Of a DNA stretch of 64,000 nucleotides, positions 36,758-48,700 are shown piece after piece (position 1 is the stretch's first letter; each line of letters begins with the position of its first letter). The DNA lies in NCBI GenBank assembly GCA_963942565.1, contig OZ012700.1, positions 24,946,027 through 25,010,026 of the forward strand, read 5' to 3'. Origin of the DNA: Maea johnstoni. Its lineage: Eukaryota; Annelida; Polychaeta; Spionida; Magelonidae. Below the pieces are notes generated by a model, which worked only from the letters and a program-made list of their open reading frames with translations, had not been told where the DNA came from and searched no databases. A program made the translations under genes and the position numbers.

Positions 36758-37161
36758 TCTATATATTAATAGCGTATTGCAAATTTTGCGACTCTCCTCC
36801 TCCTCCTCCTACTATCTATAAATAAGAATTGCCAGGTTTGATGAAGTTGTTATTGCGGTGTATTTGTTAAATGGACTTTTAATCTTAGACGTGAAATTTG
36901 CTAATTTAGCGCCACCTATAAAGACGGGATGACTGGCGACCGCCCGCAAAGTTTCATGGAATTCTTTTTATGGGGTATATTTGAGATAAATTTAAGTGGG
37001 TTTTTAAGTTTTTTATACCACTGTCACCTTGTCGAATACCCGAACATGATTCGTTGTAAAGCCTGGATCACACAGACAAGACAAGGTGTCAGGACAGTGC
37101 TAGGTAGGACATGCCACGACATGGAATTTCGTTCAAACATTTCGTTCAATTCCACTACGTG

Positions 37162-39575
37162 GAATTATACAATCTTAAGTTAAAATACGTGTTCCCGTTC
37201 ATCCAAAGTCAGTGTTTTGATAAAGAAGGGATGTTAATTTGGTGGAAAAAGTCAGCGTTTTTATTGAAATGAGGGTGCTTTTTCGGCCAGAAATCAGTGC
37301 TTTAGGGGTATTTTTTAATTATTGATAACAAGTGTATGCGCCCCCCTAATTACCCAAGTGCGCCCCGCCCCCGGGAACTCCTCCCATGATCAATTCCTGC
37401 AATATACCATGGCCACCACCTCAGCCACAAAACATCCTATAAATTACATTTATACATTATCGGATCCCCCACAAGGCACAGAATTAACGCAAAAGTGATC
37501 GTCCAACCAACGCATTGAGCGATCGTCCAGCCAACGCATTAAGCGATCGTCCAGCCCACGCATTAAGCGATCTTCGGGTGCGCCATCCGGGAGTTGTGTG
37601 TCACCGGAATGTACGTCGGGCGCACCGCAAGAAACCAAGTTTTTACCTGAGAACTCGCCACCGGGAAGGTATGCAGTACTACGACCAGAACCCCGGGAAA
37701 TGGTGGGAGATTCGTTGTCTGATGCGGAGTTGGGAGTTCGAGATCAACCGCGCTGTGACGTCACAAGGCTGCGAGTGACCTCTAGGGACGAGGTAAGGAC
37801 AGATGATGATTGCCGGGCAATCACTGCCGCACAGGCGAACATGCTGCCTGGACACCCATCGGTGAGGGGAGGGGGTTGGTCAACGCTTCGTTGGACACTA
37901 CAGTGCCCGTGATGGAGGTGCCTTTGGCCAGCAGCAGCTCTGGAGTCATCGATTTTCCCAGGATGGGAATAGTGGGAGCAGTTAGGCCGGTGGCCCCCGC
38001 TGGGGAAAGCAAGGCCCCGCGGGAGAGGGATCCGATTGGGCTAGAGCGAGTGATAGCTGACATGGCCACGTTGATGGGGGGAACCCTGAAGACAATAGCG
38101 GAAACACAGAGGGCCATGGCTGCACAGAGGGACGAATCTGGCGAGCCTTCCCGGTCGAGAACATCAGAACATTGGCAAAATGCCCAGGTGGATCGATTCG
38201 ATGGAGTGAATGAGTCGTGGGTAGACTACCGTATGCACTTCGAGGCAACGGCAAGCCTCAACAAATGGAGTGATAGTGAAAAGAGCCTGTTCCTTGTTGC
38301 CGCTATGAAGGGAGGGGACCAGCGTGTTGTTCAACACCTGTCAGACACCGAGAGATCCTCTTATAAAGACATCGTTAGAGTCCTTGACCAGCGGTACGCT
38401 TCAGATGACCAGGCTGAGAAACATGCCATGGTGTTAGCTTAACGTCGCCAGAAACCAGATGAAAGTCTGCAAGAGTTAGGTGACGTTTTGAGGTGGCTGT
38501 TTACCCTGGCCTACCCAGACGCAGAAGGGAAATTGAAAGATCGACTCATGAAGAAGGCGTTCATCAAAATGATTGCTGACAAAAAGATACAACGTTTGAC
38601 CGCCAGAGGGGATGCTAAGACCTTAGAGGAGGCTGTACACTTAGCCATCAAGTATGAGGGAACCGAGAGTGGACGTAGTGAGAAGGCACCAAAAGAGAAA
38701 TCCCTGCTGACCACGGTGGCGAGACAGGTGGGGACCGTGACACCCACCCAAGAGAACACCCTGCAGGCAGAGATAGAAGCCCTGAAAGAACTCGTCCTGA
38801 AGTTACAGCCTAGGAGAGCAGAGGGTACTAGCGGGCCACGGAGGCCGTTTCTGTGTTATAGATGCCAGCAGCCAGGCCACATGGCGAGAGACTGCCCCAA
38901 CAAGACAGGTTCGGGAAAAGGGCAGAGTGCCGCCCCCGGGGCAGGAGGGCCGGCACTGGAGGAGTAGTACAGCAGCCCAAGAAAATACACTTCGACGGAG
39001 AGGATGAGGGGAGCCCCTATGTGGTCAACAATTGTTGTGGTGTGCAGCAGTGCTTATAGGTTTCACAGCAGGATAAGGGTTAAGGCCTAGTGATAAGGGA
39101 GAAATCATCAAATGAAAACGGACATATTTTGCCAAGAATGTCGGGAAATCAAAATGTGTGTTCAAGGCGTTTTCATTCAATGATTTATCCGTGATTACTG
39201 GGCATAAAATTACGATTTTAATTAATTTAAAAAGAACATATTAGGGACTTTCTAGATAAATTAATTATGTTGTCTTAAGCCCAATAATGTATAAATGCAA
39301 TTTATATGATGTTTTGTGGCTGAGGTGGTAGCCATGGTATATTGTAGGAATTGATCACGGGAGGGGTTCCCGAGGGGGGGGTCACTTGGGTAATTAGGGG
39401 CGCATACGCTCGTTATCAAAATTTTAAAATACCCCTAAAGCACTGAATTCTGGCCAAAAAAGCACCCTTATTTCAAAAGAATGCTGACTTTTTCCACCAA
39501 ATAAACACCCCTTCTTTATCAAAACACTGACATTGGATGAACGGGAACATATTTTAACTTAAGATTGTATAATCC
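37162..39575. repeat. Inverted arms (about 295 bp) around the Gag fossil
   Basis: The left arm 37162-37460 and right arm 39283-39575 are reverse complements, from ATTATACAATCTTAAGTT outermost to TTTATACATTAT innermost. The outer part of each arm is a copy of the CCCGGG-ended MITE that is complete at 60014-60500; the inner part (ACCATGGCCACCACCTCAGC) is not in that MITE. The right copy continues with MITE sequence to about 39785. So either two MITEs landed in opposite directions, or the arms belong to a foldback that carries the segment between them. Confidence 0.65.
37480..39059 (+). mobile_element. LTR-retrotransposon Gag fossil
   Basis: The segment encodes remains of a Gag polyprotein of Ty3/Gypsy-like type: a helical capsid-type region (WVDYRMHFEATASLNKW, LVAAMKGGDQRVVQHL) and a C-terminal CCHC zinc knuckle (CYRCQQPGHMARDCP). 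It is broken, with about one or two breaks, and no protease, reverse transcriptase or integrase was found near it; no LTRs could be assigned. Base composition is markedly more GC-rich than the surroundings. Moderate age. It lies between the inverted arms at 37162-37460 and 39283-39575. Confidence 0.75.
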
Positions 39576-39790
39576 TCTGCCTGTTTAGCGGCAGCAAGTG
39601 GCGGCAGCAAACTCGGAAGCCCAGTCACTTCGGGAGTCACTCGGCGTTAGAGCCGCATATAATTTGTGGATTGTAAGGGGATTTTCACTGCCCCCATACT
39701 TCGTACCTGGGTACAAAAAAGTACCCTTCTTTTCCAAAATCGCGGACATCTTAAAAAAAAGACCCCTTCTTCCACGAAATATGGAGGAGG
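39368..39790 (+). repeat. CCCGGG-ended MITE, 3'-truncated copy
   Basis: Aligns with the complete element at 60014-60500 from the G-run and CACTTGGGTA through TTTAGCGGCAGCAAGTG and GACCCCTTCTTCC. The last 50 or so bases, including the terminal C-run, are replaced. The 39791-40907 interval after it shows only pieces of the nested element described at 37060-42812. Confidence 0.75.
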
Positions 39791-40907
39791 TGAGTAAAAT
39801 AAAATATTGTCTTGAATGATAAATAAACACTGGTCTACAAAGTAAGTTTTATTTCATTCAAATATGTCAGTGCTTACTCACGTATCATGTTCCAAAGACT
39901 TCAACGTGAGGACCCTTGCCCCCACGGCAAACGGAACGGACAGCCTAAGGGGACAAGTCTCCTGGTCTACCCCGGGGGGGGGTTCGCTTTTGTCCGCTGA
40001 CTTCGCTGGGCACTGGTCTTGCCACAATTACCTGTCTCGCATGATCAATTCCCATTATTTCACAAGGCTTACAAACGTTTTTTGGTAAGTTTTTTGCTTT
40101 AAATGAAGATCTTAACTAAGCTGTTGTTGTAACATTCTAGATGGTGCAACAATCAGAACATCATACAACAATAGGACTTACTATTGTTGGTAGCATGTGA
40201 CGCTCCCAATGTTCAGCAAGGAAAGATAATTTGTTAAGAGAATATAGCTTATTACTGTAACATTCATTTAAAGGTGAAACCTAGGCTGTTGCTGCACAAC
40301 ACCTACAAGTACTACATATTCAGTTCTAACCAGAAAACGCATAAATTATGTATATGAATACGTTTAGTGTATAAATATCCAGGTGTCAAGATTATTGAGC
40401 TATACGTTTCCCAGAGCTGTAGTCTGTACCTAAAAACTTCTTAAAACGGTGCTGCTATCGACTTGTTTGCTGACAGACGGCTTGCTGACAGACATTCGCT
40501 TCGTGCACGCTGATGCTTCTGGCCTCGTTGTGGTGCGGGAATTCCCAACCGACGTCACGGGGAATCCCCAATTCACGTGAATAGGCCTAGGCAAATATCG
40601 TGTCCTAGCAGTGTCCTGACTGAATCGTGTCGTGTCCTGGCACAAAAACCGCAACCTTTAACCGCAAGACACAGTCAGGAACTTGCGGACTGTGTTAGGA
40701 CTTGTCCCGGACACTGCTAGGACTTGTCGCTGATAAAAGTTGTGTCTTGTCTGTCCTGGATGTCCTGGCTAAATACTTGAACATGTTCAAGTATTTGCCC
40801 CGACACGCCATTTGTCCTAGCTGCACCTAGGAACTCCCCGATCTTGCTAGGACATCAACTAGGACGCTGTCACGATCAGGAATTGAACGAAATAGTTGAA
40901 CGAAATT

Positions 40908-42745
40908 TATGAGGCGCCGTTGTGGACAAAAGTAAAAAGCACAGCATAAATGCATGTAAAAACTTTGAAATTAAATAAATTTTCAATGAAAAATAAAGAA
41001 AAACTTTGAAATGAAATAATTTGCTCTATAAAAATAAACAAAACATTGGAAACTTTTCAAAAATTTTGAAAATAAAAAATATTTACTGGAATTTTCCAAA
41101 ATATTTATTTTTTGTAAAAAACTTTGAAAAAACTTGGAAATAAAAATTTAATTCTCTATAAAAGTTCAGCAAAATAGTGATTTTTGTTTCACATTTTCTT
41201 TGATAATATAACATTTTTCAATGCCTTTCTTTAAAAATCCCAACGCTTTTTACTTTTTTTTTTCAGATAATCTTTTTTTTTTTGGAAGTTTTTCAATTTC
41301 TTTTTGGAAGTTTTCTTTCTAAATCTCACTGTAATTTTTATCAATTCTCACTGCGTTTTTTAGCCTCATCCGGGTCCTAGTGAATCACAAAAACATGTGA
41401 CGTCACTATATTTAAAATTTTCCGCGCTTGCACGTGCAAGCTGGCTGCATCAAGGGAGGCATTCAATAACCTGCTCACCGACGAGCAGTTGAGTCGCATA
41501 CGGGACGCCTTAAGCGCCCCTCCTACAGCCCCAGCTGCAGCTTCCCCCGCTTATGAGTGTGTCAACTAGTACTTTCATCACGATTGATAACGAATTGGCC
41601 GAATGGCGGCTGGTCAAATAACTGGCACACGCAAAGTACCTCGTTCTCGTGAAGTTTGAAGTGAAGGTCCGAGCAGGTCTAAATATTGCTCGGACCTCCT
41701 CTTCAGTAGACCTCACGGCTGGTCTGCGGCGTGATGAATTGGGATGGCTTCCTCGTATGGGCTTGGATTAAGAAAAGTCTTCTAAGGTATGGGGCGCCGG
41801 CGCCTCATATCCTCGAGTCCCAGGCTGACATTCGATGCCGATGGTCGATCGCTGCAGCTTCCCCCGCCGATAGACCATCGGCATCGAATGTCAGCCTGGG
41901 AGGAATCCCAATTCATCACGCCGCAGACCAGCCGTGAGGTCTACTGAAGAGGAGGTCCGAGCAATATTTAGACCTGCTCGGACCTTCACTTCAAACTTCA
42001 CGAGAACGAGGTACTTCGCGTGTGCCAGTTATTTGACCAGCCGCCATTCGGCCAATTCGTTATCAATCGTGATGAAAGTACTAGTTGACACACTCATAAG
42101 CGGGGGAAGCTGCAGCTGGGGCTGTAGGAGGGGCGCTTAAGGCGTCCCGTATGCGACTCAACTGCTCGTCGGTGAGCAGGTTATTGAATGCCTCCCTTGA
42201 TGCAGCCAGCTTGCACGTGCAAGCGCGGAAAATTTTAAATATAGTGACGTCACATGTTTTTGTGATTCACTAGGACCCGGATGAGGCTAAAAAACGCAGT
42301 GAGAATTGATAAAAATTACAGTGAGATTTAGAAAGAAAACTTCCAAAAAGAAATTGAAAAACTTCCAAAAAAAAAAAAGATTATCTGAAAAAAAAAAGTA
42401 AAAAGCGTTGGGATTTTTAAAGAAAGGCATTGAAAAATGTTATATTATCAAAGAAAATGTGAAACAAAAATCACTATTTTGCTGAACTTTTATAGAGAAT
42501 TAAATTTTTATTTCAAAGTTTTTTCAAAGTTTTTTACAAAAAATAGAAATATTTTGGAAAATTCCAGTAAATATTTTTTATTTTCAAAATTTTTGAAAAG
42601 TTTCCAATGTTTTGTTTATTTTTATAGAGCAAATTATTTCATTTCAAAGTTTTTCTTTATTTTTCATTGAAAATTTAGTTAATTTCAAAGTTTTTACATG
42701 CATTTATGCTGTGCTTTTTACTTTTGTCCACAACGGCGCCTCATA
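40908..42745. mobile_element. 1.84 kb palindromic (foldback) element with 6-bp target duplication
   Basis: Left arm 40908 to about 41846 and right arm about 41873 to 42745 are reverse complements with only a few differences. Ends read TATGAGGCGCCGTTGTGG and CCACAACGGCGCCTCATA. GAAATT flanks both sides (40902-40907 and 42746-42751), a perfect 6-bp duplication. The left arm has about 66 extra bases near the centre (around TAAGAAAAGTCTTC). Each arm has a GC-rich inner half and an outer half rich in AAAACTTTGAAA motifs. An identical 68-codon frame occurs in mirror image in both arms, and the opposite strand reads NNLLTDEQLSRIRDAL; neither is recognised. No transposase. Confidence 0.85.
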
Positions 42746-43161
42746 GAAATTCCTGATCGTGGCATGTCCTAGCAGTGTCCTGATAGCTTGTCTTGCCATT
42801 GAGACACGATGACGGGGGTTGGATATATGACCTACCAATTAGCATTCTCTTCACACGTCCCGTCCTGAGTCAGGTCGGGAGAGCGATAGGAGAAGCGCGC
42901 GGCGTGTGACCGTGCGTACCTCATGATTGAAAATAACACAATTTATAACTCTATTGAAATACATCAATATGCGTTGCGTAGTTGACCAACTTTTTCCAGT
43001 TATTTGACGTTCAGATATAACTTTATCAAGAGCTTAAATGATTTAGAATATTTCTATAGAAAGAAAGATTATTCATTTTTTGATGTTGCAGAAATTTGTA
43101 CTCTTTTCATGTCCATGAGTTTTTTTTAGTAGAAACTGCTGCTGCTCATGAATATTGATTG

Positions 43162-43370
43162 CATTAGCTCCGCATTTGTCATTCGTCGACATTGATTTGG
43201 GCTACATTTTCGAAAATTATTTACTTAACTTATAACACGATTTAAAAAGTTTATTTGGACATTAATTGCCTTAGCTCCGCATTTGACATTCGTTGACATT
43301 GATTGGGCAACATTTTCGAAAATCATTTACTTAACTTATAACACGATTTAAAAAGTTTATTTGGACATAA
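43162..43370. repeat. Tandem duplication, unit about 103 bp
   Basis: TTAGCTCCGCATTTGTCATT to AAAAAGTTTATTTGGACAT occurs twice in a row with a few substitutions. It lies near the 3' end of the Helitron. Confidence 0.85.
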
Positions 43371-43544
43371 GAAGTCACATGATATTTTTATCTTTGCTTA
43401 AGTAGTAGGTCCTTGTTTATATGTCATACATTCAGGGGGAAAATGTTAGAGCTGGTGCTTGCTCCGACAGGAGATCCGACAGAGAACCACAGACTTCTCC
43501 TAAAAATGTGTTTTTAATATAGAGGGTAAACATCTTAATTCTAG

Positions 43545-43640
43545 GCCCAGTAATCACGCCTTGACATTCTGGGCAAAATATGTTCGTTTTCATTTGATGA
43601 TTTCTCACTTATTACTTGACCTAAGACTACACATTTTATA
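43545..43640 (-). repeat. Helitron 3' region repeat, inverted copy at 39090-39215
   Basis: GCCCAGTAATCACG to GAAATCATCAAATG-type sequence here is the reverse complement of 39090-39215 (GAAATCATCAAATGAAAACG, GATTACTGGGC). The internal copy has an extra insertion of about 40 bp. Confidence 0.6.
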
Positions 43641-43816
43641 CATTTAGAAAGGCGGTCATATAGTCTTTTGAAAAATATTAAAATTGTAATTGTGGGTCTC
43701 GATATAGTTGGAAAAACCATAAAAAGATCTTCCCTTGGCTGCTAATGTTGGTCGTTCTTATATCATGAAATTAAGATGCTATGTATAGACCAGTGCTGTG
43801 CACGGGTTGCAGCTAG

Positions 43817-44075
43817 TGCTTATTAATGCTTGCCGCGGTATTTTCGAATTATAATTACCGTACCACTCCCCGTAAGAATTTATTGATTACTATCAATAGC
43901 ACGCTTGTATAGGACAATGGGTATCGGGCACTGACAGTGATGAGCATTGTTGTCACGTTGATGTCGCATTGTTGTCACATTTCACTCATTTAGAAATGCG
44001 TGTTAATGGATTTTTAGCGTTATCCATGAGGAGTTGGATGTTCCACAATATTTCCGGCTGTTTTTGTCGTGAATG
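43817..44075. repeat. MITE family E, right part, split by the Helitron
   Basis: Resumes the MITE alignment directly after CTAG: GAATTATAATTACCGTACCA, then ATTTCACTCATTTAGAAATG and CATGAGGAGTTGGATGT, matching 21120-21340 of the complete copy. The far terminus is lost. Confidence 0.8.
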
Positions 44076-44457
44076 TTGGAATAAATGTGCAAAGGGCATG
44101 GCATACCTATCACAGAATATATATATTTTTCACTTTCGGTTGTTCAATTTGAATCTAAAAGAAAATGGAACCTCCGCCACTGAGAGTACCATCTATAAAT
44201 CTTCCAAGGGCAACACTAGTGGTTGCCCAATGGTTGGAATCCTTTCGAATGAATGTATATGTACACATTCGAATGTAGTCAGATATATAAATCTTTAGGT
44301 AACTAGAGGGCTGATTCCATCCAAAAAATGAGTACTTCCAAAAAGTATATTTTGGAATATATTTCATGGATATAATGACTGTAGTCTATTTAATAACTGG
44401 CAGACTAATATTGTGGAACCCAATGGTTAGATATGTAAGGTGCAAAGGGGTGATAGA

Positions 44458-44458
<1 letters not shown>

Positions 44459-44517
<59 letters not shown>
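44459..44517. repeat. (TA)n microsatellite
   Basis: About 29 TA units. The flanks 44076-44458 and 44518-45300 carry no recognised gene. Confidence 0.96.
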
Positions 44518-44520
<3 letters not shown>

Positions 44521-45329
44521 CCATTCTCCCTTAAGGGTCCACATAACGAGATTTGCGTGACCCTCGACCCCCTAGGGAAAAATACTGCATGAATACTGGC
44601 TTACTTGGTATCAGCCAGTAGCTAGGATCAATGTGCATCAGAGTCATGCATAACTAGTGTCCTAACTCTAGTAGAAATTTTTTTTCTGAGGCCGGAAGAG
44701 CAACAAGGCGAAACGGACTAACGTGTCCTCAGCAAAGGTTAAAATATGATTTTGTGTGAAAAGATTAAAAAACCGGATTGTTTTAGGAAAACCTCATCTA
44801 TATTTATTGGAAATATTTTGAATTTTGATATTTCTGACGCAAGAACAGAATATTTCATTTTGAAATATACTTTAGGTAGGTCTGTACACGTGTCTTCAAT
44901 TTTTGTTTGTACATTTCGCATCAAGCTATTTTAGGCGGGACATGTACCATATTAAATAGTATTCAATGATTTTTTGGTCTCTACATCTGCGGAAACATCT
45001 CAACTTTTCGATAAAATAACAAAAAGTCTGAGACCAAGTTTTAAGAAAGGCCCACAGACCTCGAAATGGGGTAAGGTTGGTGCGTATCGATAACTAGCGC
45101 AACTTACGATCGCATTATACCTCCCTATACATGTACTCGTGAAAGATCTTCTTTTTGCATCTAAAAGACCTTCAGGCATAGTACAAATAACGATTGTAAC
45201 AAATCCAGAAAGAATTATTTCTAAGCCTGCAGGGAAGCATAAGTTCGAAAAACCGTCACGTACAAACGTTGTGTAAGTTTCTAGGCAATCCGACATTGCC
45301 ATCTATCGACAAGCCTACAGACTAAAATA

Positions 45330-45403
45330 ATGAGGTTATGGCCTCGTTTTCATTTCTGACGTCAAGAAGGGATGTTAGGCCGCCAGACTCGTCAGAATCA
45401 GCG
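45330..45403 (+). other. Possible 5' untranslated exon of the transposase-like gene
   Basis: CAGAATCAGCG followed by the consensus donor GTGAGTG at 45404 could be the end of a noncoding first exon. The next exon starts at 45707 after a good TTTTTCAG acceptor, 8 bp (7 intervening bases) before the chosen ATG. The 5' end is unknown. Confidence 0.4.
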
Positions 45404-45713
45404 GTGAGTGTTTTTTTCATAAAATTTTTCGATTTCTAATCATGGGATCTTCGAAAAATCGGTGTCATTTTAGGGGTAGGCTAGCATAGAAGCTCCGCTA
45501 ACAGAAATTTTAAGATGTCTGTGCGTAATTTGCCGTAAGTTTAGACAACTTTGAAATGTTTTGCTCGTAAATGAATCAAAACAACATGGCGGGGGGGTAT
45601 TTACATCTCGATTTGAGTTGAGGACATTTTCGTTACGTGTTGTTTCATTTGTGCGTTACATTTTTGAGGACATGGCTTATTTTGACACTTTTCTTTACTT
45701 TTTCAGCTGGATA

Positions 45714-48700
45714 ATGTATTCTACACGGCTCAGACCCCTTCCCCTAAGCAATGCAGAGCGGCAACGGCGATATAGGGCGAGGAAAATTGCTGCAATGGGT
45801 GATACCTTCTTGAAAAGAGAAAGTGAAAGGGTCAAAGCTTATCAGAAGAAGGTAGCAGACATGACCGACGAAGAGAAGGCAAGGAACAGGAGGTTAACAA
45901 ATATAAGGGTCAGGAGACACCGTAAGAAGAAGCGGGAAGAGAAACTGGCTGCTCAGGCTGATGTGGTGGAAGATGAGGACTGGTCAAGTGATGGATCTAT
46001 CAGTAATGATGATGAGACGGATGATGGTGGTGATAGCAGTGCACCTGTGTGACACAAAATCTACCCTTATTTAGGGTAAATTATCAAAGCTATCTACCCC
46101 CTGTAAGGGTTGATAATTGACTACACTAATCCACTAGTGTATCCTTATCTACCAAAATAGGGATAGATAACACTTATAACACTGATATATGTGTATCTTT
46201 ATCTATCCATATTAGAGGAGATAACACAGCACAGTACACATCTAAGCACCACTATACCCAGCACAGTACACATATCTAAGCACCAGTATGCCCAGCACAG
46301 TCTAGATATCTAAGCACCAGTATGCACAGTACGCTACACATATCTAAGCACCAGTATGCTCAGCACAGCACACATCTCTAAGCACCAGTGTACCAAGCAC
46401 AGTCTACATATCTAAGCAACATTATGCCCAGGACAGTCTACATATCTAAGCACCAGTATGCACAGCACAGTACACATCTCTAAGCACCAGTATACCAAGC
46501 ACTGTTTACATATCTAAGCACCAGTATGCCCAGCACAGTCTACATATCAAAGCACCAGTACTCACAGCACAGTACACATCTAAGCACCAGTGTGCCCAGC
46601 ACAGTCTACATATCTAAACATCAGTATGCACAGCACGGTACACATATCTAAGCACCAGTATGCGCAGCACAGTACACATCTTTAAGCATTAGTATATCAA
46701 GCACAGTTTACATATCTTAGCACCAGTATGCCCAGGACAGTCTACATATCTATCACCAGTACGCACAGCACAGTACACACTTAAGCACCACTATACCCAG
46801 CACAGTACACATATCTAAGCACCAGTATGCCCAGCACAGTCTACATATCTAAGCACCAGTATGCACAGCAAAGTACACATCTCTAAGCACCAGTATACCA
46901 AGCACAGTCTACATATCTAAGCACAAGTATGCCCTGCACAGTCTACACATCTAAGCACCAGTATGTGCAGCACAGTACACATATCAAAACAGACCTCTGA
47001 AAATTAAATGATCATTTATTTCAATGAAACATAATTATTACTGGGAAATAACTGACTATAGTCTAGAGGGCCAAACATTAACATTGCCCACAGCCGTAGA
47101 GCCAAGGGCAATGAAAACTGAGTAGGAAGTATTCTGAACATATAACATGGTCACATGGTACAAAAAAGCATTGGTAAAATATTCTGATGCATTCTGGTGT
47201 AAAGTAAGGCAATATTTGTCTTATTGGTATGTAAAATATAAACCGGCACATACCGGTACATACCGGCACATTTATTCGGATTGAAAAACAAATGCGTCAG
47301 AGCATGGACAGATGAAATTTGTGACTGTCAAGAGGGAGTTATAATATAGTACTCCTTTTCTGCTAAGCTCCAGGTTAAGCACCAGGCTTAGCACATTGCA
47401 TACCGCAATGCATCATGGGATCTTCGGGTTCGATTAATCACACGGTGACCCTTACTCCACAGCTACACAAAGAATTACGATATACAAATAATAAATAAGG
47501 ATATATTGTACTCCAAAGCTATTCATTCTGAAATTAACATTTTTTTTAAATCGTTATTCGTTTGCTTTAAACACAAAACTTATACTGATGCTCATATACA
47601 TAGTGAGAATTTTGCCCGGATCTTGAAACGAGTGCAGCTTGCAATTTACACCTGGAATAATATTGTCTTCACAAATGATTCGTATTTTCCACTTGCATGT
47701 AAGTGAAATTATTGGAATTGTCACCAAGCATCTTTCATAAGGATATTTTTTCACAATCTGCTCCATTTACTTGCCCTGTAATTCTCCATTTTATGGATAT
47801 ATCGCTAATAAACGTAAGGTCTACTACAACTTTACCACTTACCTAGATCGAGATCTATAGGTTTATCATTTTGTTATTTTGGTTGATTTCTCCGTCAATA
47901 TTATAAATAGATAGATAGATCATCATTATTCCATATCGTTAACATTTTTTACATAGTTAATACGAGCTGCCAGGGCTCTTGGCCAACTACAAAATAACAA
48001 TTAAAGTATATAAGGTTTAAGTATAGGTTAGAGGACGGAAAGAGTGTTTTATGGAAATTAAAGCACGAGCGTTAGCGAGTTGGTTTGATGAACATAAAAC
48101 ATGAGTGAAGTACTCTAACACATTTAGCACTCAGTGTCCACTACAATGCTGGCTTCGGATTGGTCTAGCCTGACCAACTGTTTGTTTTTGCCGTATTTTA
48201 TTACTGTGCATTCTCATAGTAATACAATGGGTCTCTGTGGATTCTCATAGAGCACTCTTGCAGTATTTTATGAAAAATAGAGCACGGCAATGCTGGCTTC
48301 TGATTGGTCCAAACCGCCTAGCTGTGTGCTAACAGCAATATAAATTATAAATAGAGCAAAAGCAGTGCAGTTTTTCAAATGAAATGGATTAGATCTGTAA
48401 TATTTCTGTGTCAAATATTTCCTCTGGGGAAAAATAATATATTCAATCCTTCAAAACATGTTTATCAATTTGGGGTAAAGATGCATTTAGTCCTGCTAGT
48501 TGACTGGCATTACTTAGGGCAGCAGAGAGAGAGCATGCAGGTACAGGTTGTTCTAGTTTAAACATGATGATGGTAGTTTTCCAGGAGGAAGGCTATTTAA
48601 AGAAGGTGGAGTTAGAAGTTACGGTATAGCTTAGTGTGGATACTGATAGTACATTGTTAGTGCCTGTGTCATTGAATAACATCTATGTATTTATTATGAC

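Larger units (their letters stand above)
37060..42812. mobile_element. Possible inverted-repeat element nested in the Helitron
   Basis: GACAAGACAAGGTGTCAGGA to TTTCGTTCAATTCC at 37075-37152 has its reverse complement at 40880-40907 plus 42752-42810 once the palindrome at 40908-42745 is set aside. The shared GTCCTAGCAGTGTCCTG motif recurs again near 40590. This suggests an older DNA transposon with about 100-bp ends into which other elements jumped. Exact ends and target site duplication are not resolved. Confidence 0.4.
36758..43816 (+). mobile_element. 7.06 kb Helitron-type insertion
   Basis: The segment begins TCTATATATTAATAGCG, fitting the Helitron 5' consensus (TC, then TATA-rich), and ends CTAG, preceded by a hairpin at 43790-43806 (CCAGTGC, loop, GCACGGG) about 10 nt upstream. 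It sits between A and T with no target duplication. The empty site is known from within the window: joining the flanks gives GACAA then TGCTTATTAATG, collinear with GACAATGCCCATCGATG in the complete MITE at 20951-21455. No Rep/helicase frame is visible, so the copy is non-autonomous or has lost it. The interior is a nest of other repeats: inverted arms with a Gag fossil, a palindrome, and MITE pieces. Possibly some of these were carried rather than inserted later. Confidence 0.8.

Noticed and set aside
41510-42140. Two identical 68-codon frames on opposite strands as genes
   Set aside because: They are mirror copies in the arms of the palindrome, without start context or known similarity.
45000-45302. 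100-codon minus-strand frame with hydrophobic stretches
   Set aside because: No similarity recognised; it overlaps the probable promoter of the plus-strand gene. Left unassigned.
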